Of a stretch of 64,000 nt of DNA, positions 24,693 to 37,000 are shown one piece after another. Position 1 is the stretch's first letter; each line of letters opens with the position of its first letter. The notes beneath the pieces were generated by a model. That model saw only the letters and a list, made by a program, of their open reading frames with translations, had not been told where the DNA came from and ran no database searches. A program made the position numbers and the translations under genes. Origin of the DNA: Cyclobacteriaceae bacterium (lineage in GTDB: Bacteria; Bacteroidota; Bacteroidia; Cytophagales; Cyclobacteriaceae); the NCBI GenBank assembly GCA_019638395.1, contig JAHBTX010000002.1, positions 310,001 to 374,000 of the forward strand, given 5' to 3'.

Positions 24693-26384
24693 TCAAACAT
24701 TTCCTTTTTTCATCTCCTCCACCACATACGCACATGCGCGGGCTGTCATGGCCATATAGGTAAGCGAGGGGTTAACACACGAAGAGGATGTCATAAATGA
24801 ACCATCGGTAATAAATACATTCTTAACTTCGTGCATCTGGTTGTAACCATTAAGCACTGAAGTTTTAGGATTGCGCCCCATGCGGGCACTGCCCATTTCG
24901 TGGTTGGCATTTCCGGGGAAGGAAATATTGGCGTAAGAACGCACATTTTTATAACCTGCACTTTCCAGCATTTCGGCCATAGCCGAGGCCATATCTTTTT
25001 GCATGGCGCGTTCATTCTCTTTAAATTCCACATCGGTGGTTAAGGTATTGCGGCCCCACTTATCTTTTATATTGGTATTCAAGGTCACCCGGTTTTCTTC
25101 ATAGGGCAAACACTCACCAAAGCCACCAAAGCCAATGCGCCAATTGCCAGGTGTTTGCAATTTCTCTTTCAGATCGGCACCAATTGCTGTATCCATATTT
25201 CCACGCCCCCATCCATTGCGGCTTGCACCACCTTGATAGCCAAATCCACGAATGTAATCTGTTCGTTTCTCAGTAAGATTTCTAAAGCGAGGCACATACA
25301 CACCATTAGGTCTGCGGCCATAATAATACTGGTCTTCAAAGCCTTCTACTTCGGCTTCGGCACCGGCACCTTTGTGATGATCCATAATATTGCGCCCCAC
25401 CTGATCGCTGCCATTACCTAACCCATTTGGAAACCGGTTGGATGTTGAATTAAGCAGAATAAAAGCTGTACCCAAGGTAGCCGCGTTTAAAAAGACAATG
25501 CGTGCGTAATATTCAATTACTTCATTGGTTTCTGTATCAATAATTTCAACACCCACTGCTTTCTGCTTTTGTTCATCGTACAACACACGGTTGGTTAATG
25601 AGTGTGGGCGTAAGGTTAAGTTGCCTGTGGCAAAGGCAGCCGGCAGTGTGCTGGCATTGGTGCTGAAGTAAGCCCCATACGGACAACCCCGGTGGCATTG
25701 ATTTCGGTATTGGCACACACCCCTACCTTTTACCGCTGTAGTTAAATTGGCAACCCGGCCAATCGTCATCTTACGACCAAACGTTGCTTCTACTCTGGTT
25801 TTAAAATCCGTTTCAACGCAGTTTAATTCCATAGGTGGTTGAAACTTACCATCCGGCAAGTGGGGTATTCCTTCGGCTTGTCCGCAAACACCAATAAACT
25901 GCTCTACATAATCATACCAGGGGGCAATATCTTTATACCGAATGGGCCAATCTACGGCAATGCCATCGCGTACGTTTGCTTCAAAATCAAGATCGCTAAA
26001 GCGATAACAATGGCGGCCCCACAACACAGAACGTCCGCCCACAATATCTCCCCGTATCCAATCAAAACGCTTCGTTTCGGTGTAAGGATTTTCCAAGTCG
26101 TTTATATAAAAGTGTTTGTTATCGCCCGAATAAGAAAAGTGCCGGGTTTGTATAGGGCACTTATCGCGATCGGCTTGTGTTAGCCGGCCCCGGTTTTCCA
26201 ATTGCCAGGGATCGAGCGAAGTAGTAGGGTAATCAGGATGTTCCAGATTTTTGCCACGCTCCAGCAACAATACTTTTAATCCACGCTCGCAAAGTTCTTT
26301 CGCAGCCCAACCACCACTTATGCCCGATCCTACTACAATGGCATCGTATGTGTTTTCGGCTTTTGCTTTCAGATTTAAATTCAT
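24693..26384 (-). CDS. GMC family FAD-dependent oxidoreductase
   Basis: This 563-residue flavoprotein of the glucose-methanol-choline family oxidises an alcohol or sugar. It starts with an FAD-binding loop YDAIVVGSGISGGWAAKELC and LLLERGK (about 13-42). The middle has WGRHCYRFSDLDFE, and the Cys-rich GVCQYRNQCHRGCPYGAYF (about 220-238) resembles the gluconate 2-dehydrogenase large subunit group. The C-terminus has NHEMGSARMGRNPKTSVL and NVFITDGSFMTSSSCVNPSL (catalytic His in NHEMG, Asn in VNPSLT). No signal peptide is seen. In relatives a small Tat-exported subunit is often adjacent; none is present here. The substrate is unknown. Confidence 0.88.
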   Translation of the reverse strand: MNLNLKAKAENTYDAIVVGSGISGGWAAKELCERGLKVLLLERGKNLEHPDYPTTSLDPWQLENRGRLTQADRDKCPIQTRHFSYSGDNKHFYINDLENPYTETKRFDWIRGDIVGGRSVLWGRHCYRFSDLDFEANVRDGIAVDWPIRYKDIAPWYDYVEQFIGVCGQAEGIPHLPDGKFQPPMELNCVETDFKTRVEATFGRKMTIGRVANLTTAVKGRGVCQYRNQCHRGCPYGAYFSTNASTLPAAFATGNLTLRPHSLTNRVLYDEQKQKAVGVEIIDTETNEVIEYYARIVFLNAATLGTAFILLNSTSNRFPNGLGNGSDQVGRNIMDHHKGAGAEAEVEGFEDQYYYGRRPNGVYVPRFRNLTEKRTDYIRGFGYQGGASRNGWGRGNMDTAIGADLKEKLQTPGNWRIGFGGFGECLPYEENRVTLNTNIKDKWGRNTLTTDVEFKENERAMQKDMASAMAEMLESAGYKNVRSYANISFPGNANHEMGSARMGRNPKTSVLNGYNQMHEVKNVFITDGSFMTSSSCVNPSLTYMAMTARACAYVVEEMKKGNV

Positions 26385-26486
26385 AATGCAAAGGATTGAA
26401 TTTTAAATTTTGTAAAAAATTTTCTGGAGCTGCATACCTCTTGAATAATTGTGGAGCTACCGTAATCATTTACTTAAAATACTCCT

Positions 26487-26494
26487 TATTTTTG
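26487..26494 (+). promoter_or_regulatory. Putative -7 element upstream of carB
   Basis: TATTTTTG fits the TAnnTTTG consensus and ends 30 bases before the carB ATG. No convincing -33 TTTG is seen at the usual distance, so this is a weak call. Confidence 0.35.
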
Positions 26495-26524
26495 CCCGAT
26501 TTATCCAAACCATAACCACTAGAA

Positions 26525-29338
26525 ATGCCAAGAGATCGCAGTATTCGCTCCATCCTCATCATCGGCAGCGGCCCTATTATTATCGGACAAGCATGTGAAT
26601 TTGATTATGCTGGCTCGCAAGCCGCCCGTTCCTTACGGGAAGAAGGTATAGAAGTAATTCTGATCAACTCCAACCCGGCCACCATTATGACCGATAAGGT
26701 TACGGCCGACCATGTGTACCTGAAACCTTTGGAGAAAAAATCGATCCGCGAAATCTTAGAAAAACACCACGTAGATGCCGTGTTGCCCACTATGGGTGGA
26801 CAAACTGCACTCAATCTTTGCATTGATTGCGATAAGGCCGGTATCTGGCAACATTACGGTGTAAAAATTATAGGTGTTGATATTAATGCTATCGAAACCA
26901 CAGAAGACCGCGAGAAATTCCGCTTGAAAATGTTGGAGTTAGGTGTTGGTGTCTGTAAAGGCGCAACAGCTACTTCCTTTTTGGAAGGAAAAGAAATTGC
27001 ACAGGAAATAGGTTTCCCGTTAGTTATCCGCCCATCGTTTACATTAGGTGGAACCGGTGGTGGTTTTGTTAACTCGCCCGAAGAGTTTGATGCCGCCCTT
27101 AACCGCGGTTTGCATGCTTCGCCTATTCACGAAGTATTGGTGGAGCAAAGCATTATGGGCTGGAAGGAATATGAACTTGAATTACTTCGCGATAGCCTGG
27201 GTAATGTAATCATCATCTGTTCGATTGAAAACTTCGACCCGATGGGAATTCATACAGGAGACTCTATTACAGTAGCTCCGGCCATGACGTTGCCCGATAC
27301 AGTGTATCAAAACATGCGCAACCTCGCCATTAAAATGATGAATGGCATTGGCAAGTTTGCGGGCGGTTGCAATGTACAGTTCTCGGTAAATCCCGATACC
27401 GATGAAATAATTGGAATTGAAATCAATCCGCGCGTATCGCGCTCATCGGCCCTTGCTTCAAAAGCCACCGGTTATCCCATTGCTAAAATTGCCGCCAAGT
27501 TGGCCATCGGTTATAACCTCGATGAATTAACAAACGCCATCACCGGCACAACCACAGCCTACTTCGAGCCCGCGCTGGATTATGTAATTGTAAAAATTCC
27601 ACGTTGGAATTTCGATAAGTTTCACGGTGCCGATCGCAGACTGGGCCTGCAAATGAAATCGGTAGGTGAAGTAATGGGTATTGGAAGAAATTTTCAGGAA
27701 GCATTACAAAAAGCTTGTCAGAGTTTAGAGATCAGAAGAAATGGTTTGGGTGCCGATGGTAAAGAGCTTACCAAACAGGATGACCTGCTCTATAGTTTAC
27801 AAAACCCAAGTTGGAACCGGCTATTTCATGTGTATGATGCTATGAAACTCGGCATCTCCATGAAAACAATTCAAAATCTCACCAAGATTGACAAATGGTT
27901 TCTGGAACAAATCTGGGAATTGATTGAGGTTGAACAGGAAATAGAAAAATATAAACTTGACACCATTCCAAGCGAGCTGATGCGCAAAGCCAAAGAGAAA
28001 GGTTATGCCGACCGGCAGATTGCGCACTTGTTGGATTGTTTGGAAAGTGAAGTACACCTGAAGCGCAGGGAGATGGGCATTACGCGGGTGTATAAAATGG
28101 TTGATACTTGCGCGGCCGAGTTTGATGCTAAAACAGCTTACTATTATTCCACTTTCGATAAGGAAAACGAATCGGTTGCTTCCAACAAAAAGAAAGTAAT
28201 TGTATTAGGCTCGGGCCCCAATCGCATCGGGCAAGGCATTGAGTTCGATTACTCGTGCGTGCACGGAATATTGGCTGCCAAAGAAGCCGGTTACGAAGCC
28301 ATCATGATCAACTGCAACCCTGAAACGGTTTCAACCGATTTTGATATTGCCGATAAACTTTATTTTGAACCCGTGTTCTGGGAACACCTGTGGGACATCA
28401 TTCAACATGAAAAACCAGAAGGCGTAATTGTACAGTTGGGCGGGCAAACTGCTTTAAAACTTGCCGAAAAACTACACAAATACGGCATCAAAATCATGGG
28501 CACTTCGTTTGAAGCGCTTGATCTGGCCGAAGACCGCGGCAGCTTTTCTACCTTGTTAAAGGATCTGAACATTCCTTATCCTGAATTTGGCGTTGCCCGC
28601 GATGCTGACGAAGCATTGGAAGTTTCCAAAACTATCGGGTTCCCACTGCTGGTGCGCCCCTCCTACGTATTGGGTGGCCAGAGTATGAAGATTGTGATTA
28701 ACGAAAAAGAGTTAGAGAATCACATTATCGACATCTGGAAACATTTACCGGATAATAAAGTATTGCTTGATCACTTTTTAGATGGTGCCATTGAAGCCGA
28801 AGCCGATGCCATTTGCGATGGTGAGGATGTCTATATCATTGGCATTATGCAGCACATTGAACCGGCCGGTATTCACAGTGGCGACTCGTATGCGGTGTTA
28901 CCACCCTACAACCTGGGCGACTTTGTAATTAAACAAATTGAAAGCTATACCAAACGCATTGCAGTTGCACTTAAAACTGTTGGCCTAATCAACATTCAGT
29001 TTGCCATTAAGAACGACAAAGTTTACATTATTGAGGCCAACCCGCGCGCATCGCGCACGGTACCTTTTATTTGCAAAGCATATGACGAGCCGTATGTAAA
29101 TTACGCCACCAAAGTAATGTTGGGAGTAAATAAAGTGAAAGACTTTGCGTTCGCACCAAAAAAACACGGCTATGCCATTAAAGTGCCGGTGTTCTCATTC
29201 AATAAATTCCCAGATGTAAATAAAGAACTGGGCCCCGAAATGAAATCAACAGGCGAAGCCATTTATTTTATTGACGATCTGATGGACGATTACTTCCTGA
29301 ATATCTACAGTGAACGAAATTTGTATTTGAGCAGGTAA
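26525..29338 (+). CDS. carB: Carbamoyl-phosphate synthase large chain
   Basis: This 937-residue enzyme makes carbamoyl phosphate from bicarbonate, ammonia and two ATP, for pyrimidine and arginine synthesis. The two homologous ATP-grasp halves are seen: SILIIGSGPIIIGQACEFDY near the N-terminus with the first ATP site SFTLGGTGGGFVNS (about 172-185), and the repeat VIVLGSGPNRIGQGIEFDYS (about 559-578) with PSYVLGGQSMKIVI (about 712). The chain ends after the second half at NIYSERNLYLSR. It lacks the C-terminal allosteric (MGS-like) domain of about 130 residues found in E. coli CarB (1073 residues), so UMP/ornithine control would be absent. The small chain carA is not in the window. Confidence 0.95.
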   Translation: MPRDRSIRSILIIGSGPIIIGQACEFDYAGSQAARSLREEGIEVILINSNPATIMTDKVTADHVYLKPLEKKSIREILEKHHVDAVLPTMGGQTALNLCIDCDKAGIWQHYGVKIIGVDINAIETTEDREKFRLKMLELGVGVCKGATATSFLEGKEIAQEIGFPLVIRPSFTLGGTGGGFVNSPEEFDAALNRGLHASPIHEVLVEQSIMGWKEYELELLRDSLGNVIIICSIENFDPMGIHTGDSITVAPAMTLPDTVYQNMRNLAIKMMNGIGKFAGGCNVQFSVNPDTDEIIGIEINPRVSRSSALASKATGYPIAKIAAKLAIGYNLDELTNAITGTTTAYFEPALDYVIVKIPRWNFDKFHGADRRLGLQMKSVGEVMGIGRNFQEALQKACQSLEIRRNGLGADGKELTKQDDLLYSLQNPSWNRLFHVYDAMKLGISMKTIQNLTKIDKWFLEQIWELIEVEQEIEKYKLDTIPSELMRKAKEKGYADRQIAHLLDCLESEVHLKRREMGITRVYKMVDTCAAEFDAKTAYYYSTFDKENESVASNKKKVIVLGSGPNRIGQGIEFDYSCVHGILAAKEAGYEAIMINCNPETVSTDFDIADKLYFEPVFWEHLWDIIQHEKPEGVIVQLGGQTALKLAEKLHKYGIKIMGTSFEALDLAEDRGSFSTLLKDLNIPYPEFGVARDADEALEVSKTIGFPLLVRPSYVLGGQSMKIVINEKELENHIIDIWKHLPDNKVLLDHFLDGAIEAEADAICDGEDVYIIGIMQHIEPAGIHSGDSYAVLPPYNLGDFVIKQIESYTKRIAVALKTVGLINIQFAIKNDKVYIIEANPRASRTVPFICKAYDEPYVNYATKVMLGVNKVKDFAFAPKKHGYAIKVPVFSFNKFPDVNKELGPEMKSTGEAIYFIDDLMDDYFLNIYSERNLYLSR

Positions 29339-29528
29339 TGTTGGCTAACCTTAATTAAGTTTTTTCTGTTGATTGTATGTTTGCTCGCCTTGGCGTTTGC
29401 TTTAAAATGAATTAAAGAACAAGCATAAGATAGTTGCATTCAATCTATTTTGCACACATAGGGCAGTTCATAACATCAATCGCTACAATACGATTCTGCG
29501 CGATCAAGGATTAAATGCAAAAAGAAAC

Positions 29529-30413
29529 TTAATCAAAAGGCACGTGCACGTGCCGTTCAGCGTGGTAACTGGAGCGTACCAGCGGGCCTGATTCTACATA
29601 CTTCAATCCCCGTTTCAGGCCCTCTTCTTTGTACATAGCAAATGTATCGGGGTGTATAAATTCGGCAACTTCCAAATGCATTTTAGTAGGCTGCAGGTAT
29701 TGACCCAGCGTAAGAATCATCAAGCCATTCGCAGCCAAATCATCCATCGCTTTAAAAACTTCTTCTTTGGTTTCACCTACGCCCAGCATAATCCCCGACT
29801 TAGTTCTTTTACCAGCTTCGCGAATGCGTTTAATCTGTTCCAGGCTACGCTCATATTTGGCTTGCGGGCGCACCATGCGGTACAACCGCCCCACCGTTTC
29901 CATGTTATGCGATACAACTTCCTGCCCGCCTTCAATCATACGGTACAATGCATCCCAGTTTCCCTTGGTATCAGGTATTAATGTTTCAATGGTTGTAGCC
30001 GAACTAAGTGCTTTGGTTTGCACTACGGTTTGATACCACACTTCGGCTCCACGGTCTTTCAACTCATCGCGATTTACAGAAGTAATTACCGCGTGTTTTA
30101 CGCCCATTTTTTTGATGGCTTCGGCAACGCGTTTCGGCTCTTCAATATCGTATTCTGTTGGTCGGCCGGTGGCAACTGCGCAGAACGTGCAACTGCGTGT
30201 GCATACATTGCCTAATATCATAAAGGTAGCCGTGCCGGCACCCCAGCACTCGCCCATGTTGGGGCAATTGCCGCTTTCGCAGATGGTATGTAGTTTATTT
30301 TCGTCAACCAGTTTGCGCACTTTGGCATATTCGGGCCCTACCGGCAATTTTACACGCAGCCAGTCGGGTTTTCGTTTTTTTGCTTCGGGCGATATAACGG
30401 GTAGTTCAATCAT
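29529..30413 (-). CDS. lipA: Lipoyl synthase
   Basis: This 294-residue radical SAM enzyme inserts two sulfurs into octanoyl groups on E2 and H proteins. The auxiliary cluster motif is [13 protein letters not shown] (about residues 45-57) and the radical SAM motif is [10 protein letters not shown] (Cys-x3-Cys-x2-Cys, about 71-80). It ends with the conserved [18 protein letters not shown] block that includes the Arg-Ser-Ser-Tyr cluster ligand. It is downstream of gcvH, whose H protein is one of its substrates, with an inverted repeat in the 91 bases between them. Confidence 0.96.
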   Translation of the reverse strand: MIELPVISPEAKKRKPDWLRVKLPVGPEYAKVRKLVDENKLHTICESGNCPNMGECWGAGTATFMILGNVCTRSCTFCAVATGRPTEYDIEEPKRVAEAIKKMGVKHAVITSVNRDELKDRGAEVWYQTVVQTKALSSATTIETLIPDTKGNWDALYRMIEGGQEVVSHNMETVGRLYRMVRPQAKYERSLEQIKRIREAGKRTKSGIMLGVGETKEEVFKAMDDLAANGLMILTLGQYLQPTKMHLEVAEFIHPDTFAMYKEEGLKRGLKYVESGPLVRSSYHAERHVHVPFD

Positions 30414-30440
30414 GAAAACAGTATTGAGTTGGTAGTCCTG

Positions 30441-30503
30441 AGTCGTTAGTCCTTATCGTATAATGTATCCTGAACTCGTACTAAAGACTAAATACTAACG
30501 ACT
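30441..30503. repeat. 10-bp inverted repeat between gcvH and lipA
   Basis: AGTCGTTAGT (30441-30450) is exactly complementary to ACTAACGACT (30494-30503), 43 bases apart. Partial AGTC/GACT units lie between the arms. It sits just after the gcvH stop and could work as a transcript-end structure or be a copy of an interspersed repeat. Confidence 0.6.
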
Positions 30504-30504
30504 T

Positions 30505-30885
30505 TTATTTACCAATAAGTTCCTTGTATTGATCTGCCGTGAGTAAACCATCGGCTTCGGCTGCATTTGAAATTTCAACTTTCACCATCCAGCCATCGCC
30601 ATACGGGTCGCTATTTACTTTTTCGGGGCCTGCTTCAAGGGCTTTATTAAACTCAGCCACTTTGCCACTTAAGGGCATAAAAAGATCGGAAACTGTTTTT
30701 ACCGCTTCAACCGTACCAAATACATCGTGTTGATTCAGGTTTTGACCTACTGATGAAATATCTACATAAACAATATCACCTAATTCGCCCTGGGCAAAAT
30801 CGGTAATCCCAACGGTGGCCAGGTTACCTTCAATCTTAATCCATTCATGGTCTTTGGTGTACTTCAGGTTTGCAGGAATGCTCAT
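30505..30885 (-). CDS. gcvH: Glycine cleavage system H protein
   Basis: This 126-residue lipoyl carrier runs from the ATG at 30885 ([17 protein letters not shown]). An in-frame extension upstream to 30930 adds a hydrophobic tail foreign to the family and was rejected. The lipoyl lysine is in [20 protein letters not shown] (Lys in EAVKTVSD, about residue 62), and [17 protein letters not shown] is the standard C-terminal block. It shuttles the aminomethyl group between the P, T and L proteins. It lies between sprA and lipA on the same strand. Confidence 0.95.
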   Translation of the reverse strand: MSIPANLKYTKDHEWIKIEGNLATVGITDFAQGELGDIVYVDISSVGQNLNQHDVFGTVEAVKTVSDLFMPLSGKVAEFNKALEAGPEKVNSDPYGDGWMVKVEISNAAEADGLLTADQYKELIGK

Positions 30886-31025
30886 AAACTCAAAATATTT
30901 ATTCAAAAGTAATGAATACAGGAACACCAAAATTGCCGATAAGAAAGTTTTTAACTTCTTCTATTACTAAAAACCTTCCTGGTCTTTTTTAGTATCAACA
31001 TAAAGACATGAAAGGTTTGCTATTA

Positions 31026-34000
31026 TTATTGAGCCAAGTTAAAGATTATTTTAAAACCGGCCCGGGTAGTGCTGCGCCTGAACGAATTGGTTACCAGCGG
31101 TTCGTTTACACTTCGCTCCATATAGGCCTGCACGCGCAGTTTTTGGTTTACCAGGTAACTAACATTGGGCCGCAGTTGAAAATTGATATTACCATTGGTA
31201 ACCGTGTTAACCTCTGCAATTTTGCGCTGGATAGTGCGGTTGTTGGTTACACTCATATCCATTTGCATTACCACATCGTTCTTAAGCGTAATTACCTTAC
31301 CATCGCTCTTAAAGGGCAACCGCATATTATTTTTGGTATAACCTAAACTAACAGACCAATCTTTGCTGTTAAGTTCTGTTACCTGCGAGTTGGAGATGTT
31401 CAGGGCAAGGTCGCGTTTGGTTTTATATTCAAATTTAAAGTTCAGTTTCTTTTTGGTGCGCAGGTTAACACCAATCAATGGCGAAAATTGTTCGCTGATC
31501 ATTACCTGACTGATTACATATACCGGAATCAATTCGCCATTGCTATTGGTTTTGCTGGCAAATAATCCATTGTTATAATTTTCAATCGGGTTATTCAGGC
31601 TTACCTGATCATACTCCAGCGAGTTGGAATAATTTACTACCGAATAAGAAGATGCATAGGCGTGATTAATCGTAATGGATTGAAAAATATCTTTCAGGTT
31701 ACCCATTTTACTTAGTCCGGTGTAATCCACACGCCAGCTTGGTATAGGCAACCGCGGAAAAGGCGAGAGGTTGGTACGTTCTGCTGATTGGCCGGTATAA
31801 GCTGCCAGGAAAGCCGGTATAAGTACATCTTGTGAGCGACTTTCATATGCATTGCCGGTGATAGTGGAAAACCGGTTTTGCATAATAGCAATGTTCTCTT
31901 CAAATTGTTTAAACACGGTTGAGTTTAAACTTTGATTATTGCTAAACGCAGTGTTAATGGTGTTAATTGAAATTTTATACGAGCCAATACGGCTGGGGCT
32001 TAACGACTCATAAGCTGTACCGGCAGAATCTATCCTGAAAATTTCCTGAAACGCGGTGGTGGAATTTTTCTTTACATCAAGCTTGATGCGCAATTCTGTT
32101 GAGGGCTCAACCGCAGCACTCAGGCTCAAATCCTTCATCTGCTTTTGTGTAAAGGGTGTAGTTAATCGCTGGCTTCGCGTAAGCCATCCCTTTTCACCTG
32201 CTTTTTTCTGAAACCCTGCTTCTTGTTGTCCTAAAATAAAGCCCCAGCCGGGTGCGGCCCAACCCTTATCTAAGCCAAATAAATAAGGATCGGGCGTAAA
32301 GCCGGGTAGAAGGGTACCTTGTGTTACTGTATAAGTGCCGGTGATGTTGCGTACCGACATGATTAATCGCAGCATTCCTTTTATCGCTTTTAAATCTGGC
32401 GGTCGCTTAATCGTATCAGGTTGGGTTGGTTTGGCTGCAGGTGTACCGGGCCGAACCGGTGCAGCAGGCCGTGGCGGTGTATTTATTGTTTTTAAAAATC
32501 CTATTTTATTATAAAGCTTTACCAAATCCACCCGGCCACTCAGCCCCTGGTCTTGCGTGTTTTGAATAATATTACCCAATCGCAACGACTCATCTTTTTC
32601 AAGCGGGCCTGCTTGCCAGTTGTAACCAACGTTGTACCGGTATTCGGCATTCAGCCAGTTGGTGAACGGCAATTTTTCGAGGGGTAATGTGTAGTTGGCG
32701 GTAATGTTCTGATCGAAGTTTTTCATGCGGCCCAATTTCTTCAGGTTATTAATTACAACCTGAATAGAATCGCGGTTATCCAGATCGCCATCGGGCTCAT
32801 CAATAATAGCATTTACCCGCGATGCATAATCAAGGCCCAGGGTTTTGGTAATGTTCCACCGCACATTATAAAATCGATTGAACACAAAGAATTTCTGAAA
32901 ATTAGGGATAGAACTTTCCAAATCGCTGCTGGCATTGCGATAAACCATTTTTGTAAACGAACGGTCTAATTCGCCCCGTACCGAAATGTTGCTCGGCATT
33001 GGATTAAAGTTAAAGTCTTTTATAAGTTGCAGAAATGGCGACTTCAGTGCCTTTGCATCTTTAAAAGGTTCAAAGCCTTTAAACTTGGGCGAGTATTGCC
33101 ACACTACTGCACCCCGGTAATTACGCATGGTATTTTCGCGCAGGTTAAAATTAGTTTGGGTAGCCTCGCTAAAAGCATATGTAAACGAAAAATTCTCGAT
33201 GTCGTAAATATGCGGTACCGCTTCTTGATTGGTTTTTACTTTACGCACATTGGTAAAGTTCAAACTCCGCCTCACACTTCTGTCCTGAATAATTTTTAAA
33301 TACTCTTCTCGTTCGGCATCCGAATTAAAAGATTGCAACGCTGCCAGTATGCGTAAATCCGGATTGGCCGGGTCGTACTTCGGGTTAATGGTTGTGTTTT
33401 CATAACTAATAAACATGGGTATTTTCAGGCCCGTCCACTGTGGCAATAACTTATCAATATTCAGATTGGCCGATACATCGTAGCGGGTTGTTTCGCCCCG
33501 TGCACGTTCAGAGATTTTAGATTGCACACCGCCATAGCCAAAGCTGATGTGCCGTAACGATCCGCTTACCGTACCCAGATCGGCCAGTTTGGTGTTGAGC
33601 ATAACGTTGGCTGCCCAACCTGCCGTGCGATCGAAATCTGTTAGGCGCATTTCATTGGCCCATAAACACACATCAAAGGTTTTGGCATCGTTGGTGCGTG
33701 GGTTGCGAATACCAATCATCATGGTGCGTACCTGGCTTAAATCGGGCCGTCCTAAAATACGAATGCCATGTTTACCGGCTGGTTCAGGCCCGCTTTGCGG
33801 ATATAAAATACCGAGGTTAAATCCTTCGCGATCGCGCCTTGCTTTTAAGGCATATAGTTCATTCAGATCAAGATCAATCTGGTTTTGTTCGGGCCACACC
33901 TCATCAACCGAGCGCACACCTGCCGGAGTAATTTTTAAAGGAAGTTCAATCTCATAATAGTTTTCATCAAAATCAGTTCCCAACCGTAAAAAGGCAACCA

Positions 34001-37000
34001 ACTCATTATCCTGAATGGGTTTGGCAAGATTGGTGTTGTGCGCACTAATAAACATTTTAATTCTTCCGTAGTTGAAGAAGTCCATCGATACGTTTTTATA
34101 AATGGCACGAGCATCGCCATCGGGCAATTCGGTTACACACATTTGCACCGATTGTTCGTTTAACCTGCGCTGCACAGCGGAGGTATTGTCGCGGTCGCGC
34201 CTTAAGGGTTCTATGTAGCCGGGTTTTACATTGTTGGCAACACTGTTCTCTTCAACATTTACTACCGATACCGAAAAGTTATCGAGGTTAGGTTCTATTG
34301 GTTCGCCAAAACGCGATTCTTCCAGGTTTTCGGTATAGCGTCTCCACCGGTTACCTACTGCCCTGAATTTAGCCATACGTAATACTACCGGTTTATCAAA
34401 ATCGGTAAGCACCATGCGCACGTACCGAATGGATTTAAAACCATCAATGTTTCCGGTTATACCATCAAACTGCCTTACGGGAATGCGAAACAAATACCAG
34501 GTAGCATCGGGGTTATCGGAAGATTGTACAGCATCTACTATGTATTTATTACCTACGCGCAATTTGCTGGGAGTTAAGTCGATGTTATACGAATAATATT
34601 CTTCCAGATCGCTTAAGGTATTATCCTGATTCAGGTCTTCATTATCGGGTATGGTAGTTCCGGAAATGGCAAACGCTTCGTTGCCGGTAAGTATGGGTGT
34701 GTTGCCTTCCTGGTTATTGAAGTTTTTATAGCGCTCTAAAATTTTTGCATCGCGGGCATCCAGGTTATTTCCCAAAAAGTATTGAAAGTCATCGGCCGAT
34801 GGATCTCGCTCGGCAATGGCACGGGCAGCCGGGTTTAGCAGGTTAAGAAAGTTGTTTTGAAATTTTGTGGCTTCCTGTGCGTTAGCGATACCGTCTAATC
34901 CTACATCCTGATTGGGACGAGCGGCTGTGTTATTATCAAACGCGTTGTTGAGGTATTGTTTATTGGTTACGTAACCCCAATTGTTTTCGGTAACGTTAAT
35001 AGGCGAAAGGTCGCCATCGGCCGGTAATCCGTTTTCAAAAGCATGTTTACCATCGCGCAACACATCTTCTGATACACTCCCTAAATGAAAAATCAGTTTA
35101 CCACCGGTGGTGTTGGATTGAGGTGGATTAACGCCATCATTTATCAACCCACGCGGGTTATTAATAAACGGATCAAGTAACCAAAATTCAATATACTCGA
35201 TGTTAGCCTTATCAAAATCAACTTCGGTGCGGATGGCTGTGGTAATACCTGCCCAATTGTTGCGCGGATTATTTAATCGGCCAAAGTTGTTTAGCTGTGT
35301 ATTATAGTTGTAAGGGCCGCGTTCTTCCGGGTAGTAAGCAAGGTCAAAAATCTGTTCGAAAAAGTTTCCAACAAATGGATCGAAATTGGGAAAAATCTCA
35401 GTTGGTTTTACAGCGCGCACATAATGATTAGCCATGTCTGCCTCTGAGAGGTTGTTGGGTTTAAACCGGCCACCGGTTCTATAAAACAAATTGTCCACCT
35501 GGTACCAGGCTAACTTGGCCCTGCGATAACCGGCTTCTATATTATCCAGTGAGCCATTGGTAGGATCATATTCCTTCGGTATGGATGCTAACTTCCATGC
35601 TTGCGGGCTTAACAAGCTATAAGGGGTTGCTGTGTTTTCAAAGTCATCGATAAACGAAGTACCATCGCCATCAACAATGTTAGATGTACCCGGCAACAGT
35701 TGGGCAAACTCGGCATTAAGCGTTACGGTAGATTGCTCTTTGGTTTGCAGAAACGGCAGCGCATCTACCATCTTGGTTAAGAAGCGCGATTCCTTGCGCA
35801 TGTTAAAGTCTAACCCGTACTGCAGGTTACGGGCAGGCTCGGTACCAATCAGGTTACGCGATACCAGCGGGCGCTCGTTGTAGTATAAAAGCGTAGAACC
35901 AATATTAATATTGTCATTTAATTTATAATCCAACCGGGTGCCCAGCAACGAGCGCGTTTGAAAGGCAAACGGGTCTTGTTGTTCGTAGTTTATATCAATG
36001 TCTTTACCTGAAGTAAGAATGCCTTCGTTCAGAATGGTGACCTTTCCAAAGGTATAGTCAACCGTATAATCCAATCCTTCCTGTAAAGGCATGCCTCCGG
36101 CATATACTTTTACCGAACCGGGCGAAATGTTGAACCCTTGAATGATGATTTCTTTTCCTGAACCGGCTTTGAATGAGCCGACTAAGTAAAATTTGTTTTT
36201 AGTAGTAACCAGCTCAGCTTCAGCTTTGGTAGTGCGGTAGAGCGTGTCATACACATACTTGCGTATTAACTGATCGCGCAATGCCAGGTTGGTTTCATTT
36301 GCGAACAGTTCGCGCAATGCTTTATTGAAAGGTTCCAGAAAAGGAAATACAATGGTTCCGGTTTCGGAGTTGATGGTTACTTTTTCTACATAATCAAAGT
36401 TGCCATCGGGCTGCGGATCGTTGTAGGGGTTAAGTCGATCCAAACCAAACACACGAATCAGTTGTTGCGTGCGGGCAAAATCACCTTCCTGTAATTGGGG
36501 GTTATCAATACCGGTGCGGTCATCGCGATAAATCAAACGTAATTGAAAACCATCTCGCGTAAGCCCACTCACATTCAGGTTGTAGATGTTTTTCATCATC
36601 AGATCCCAGGTAGGTAAAATTTTACCTTGTGGGTCTTTAATAGCAATTTTGCGCGGCCGCAGTAATTTAAGATAGGCTACCTGATCTTCGGGCTTGTTGC
36701 CATAATCTTCTGAAAGCTCACCCACTTTATAGGCGCGGCCATTATACGTGTATTCAAATGCTACGGCAAGTGCTTCATCGTTTTGAAGTTTGCGTTGCAG
36801 TGTCAGGTAGCCCAACTCTTTATGGAATGTATATTCGGTGGGTGCCAGCTTGCGGGCCGAAGTGATTTTTTCGAAGTCGGTACCGTTAACCAAACCTAAT
36901 CCTTCTAATGCCTGATTAATTCCATCGGAGTTGGCAGAGATTCCACCCAGCAATGTAAACAGGTTGTTGGCGTTGTTGGCAGTGGGCGCTTGTGCATTTG

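Noticed and set aside
29339-29528. Small gene or RNA between carB and lipA
   Set aside because: No ORF or stable fold was recognised; CTTAATTAAG followed by T6 near 29350 is too weak to call a terminator.
30886-30930. N-terminal extension of gcvH
   Set aside because: The added residues are hydrophobic and foreign to H proteins; the ATG at 30885 gives the normal length.
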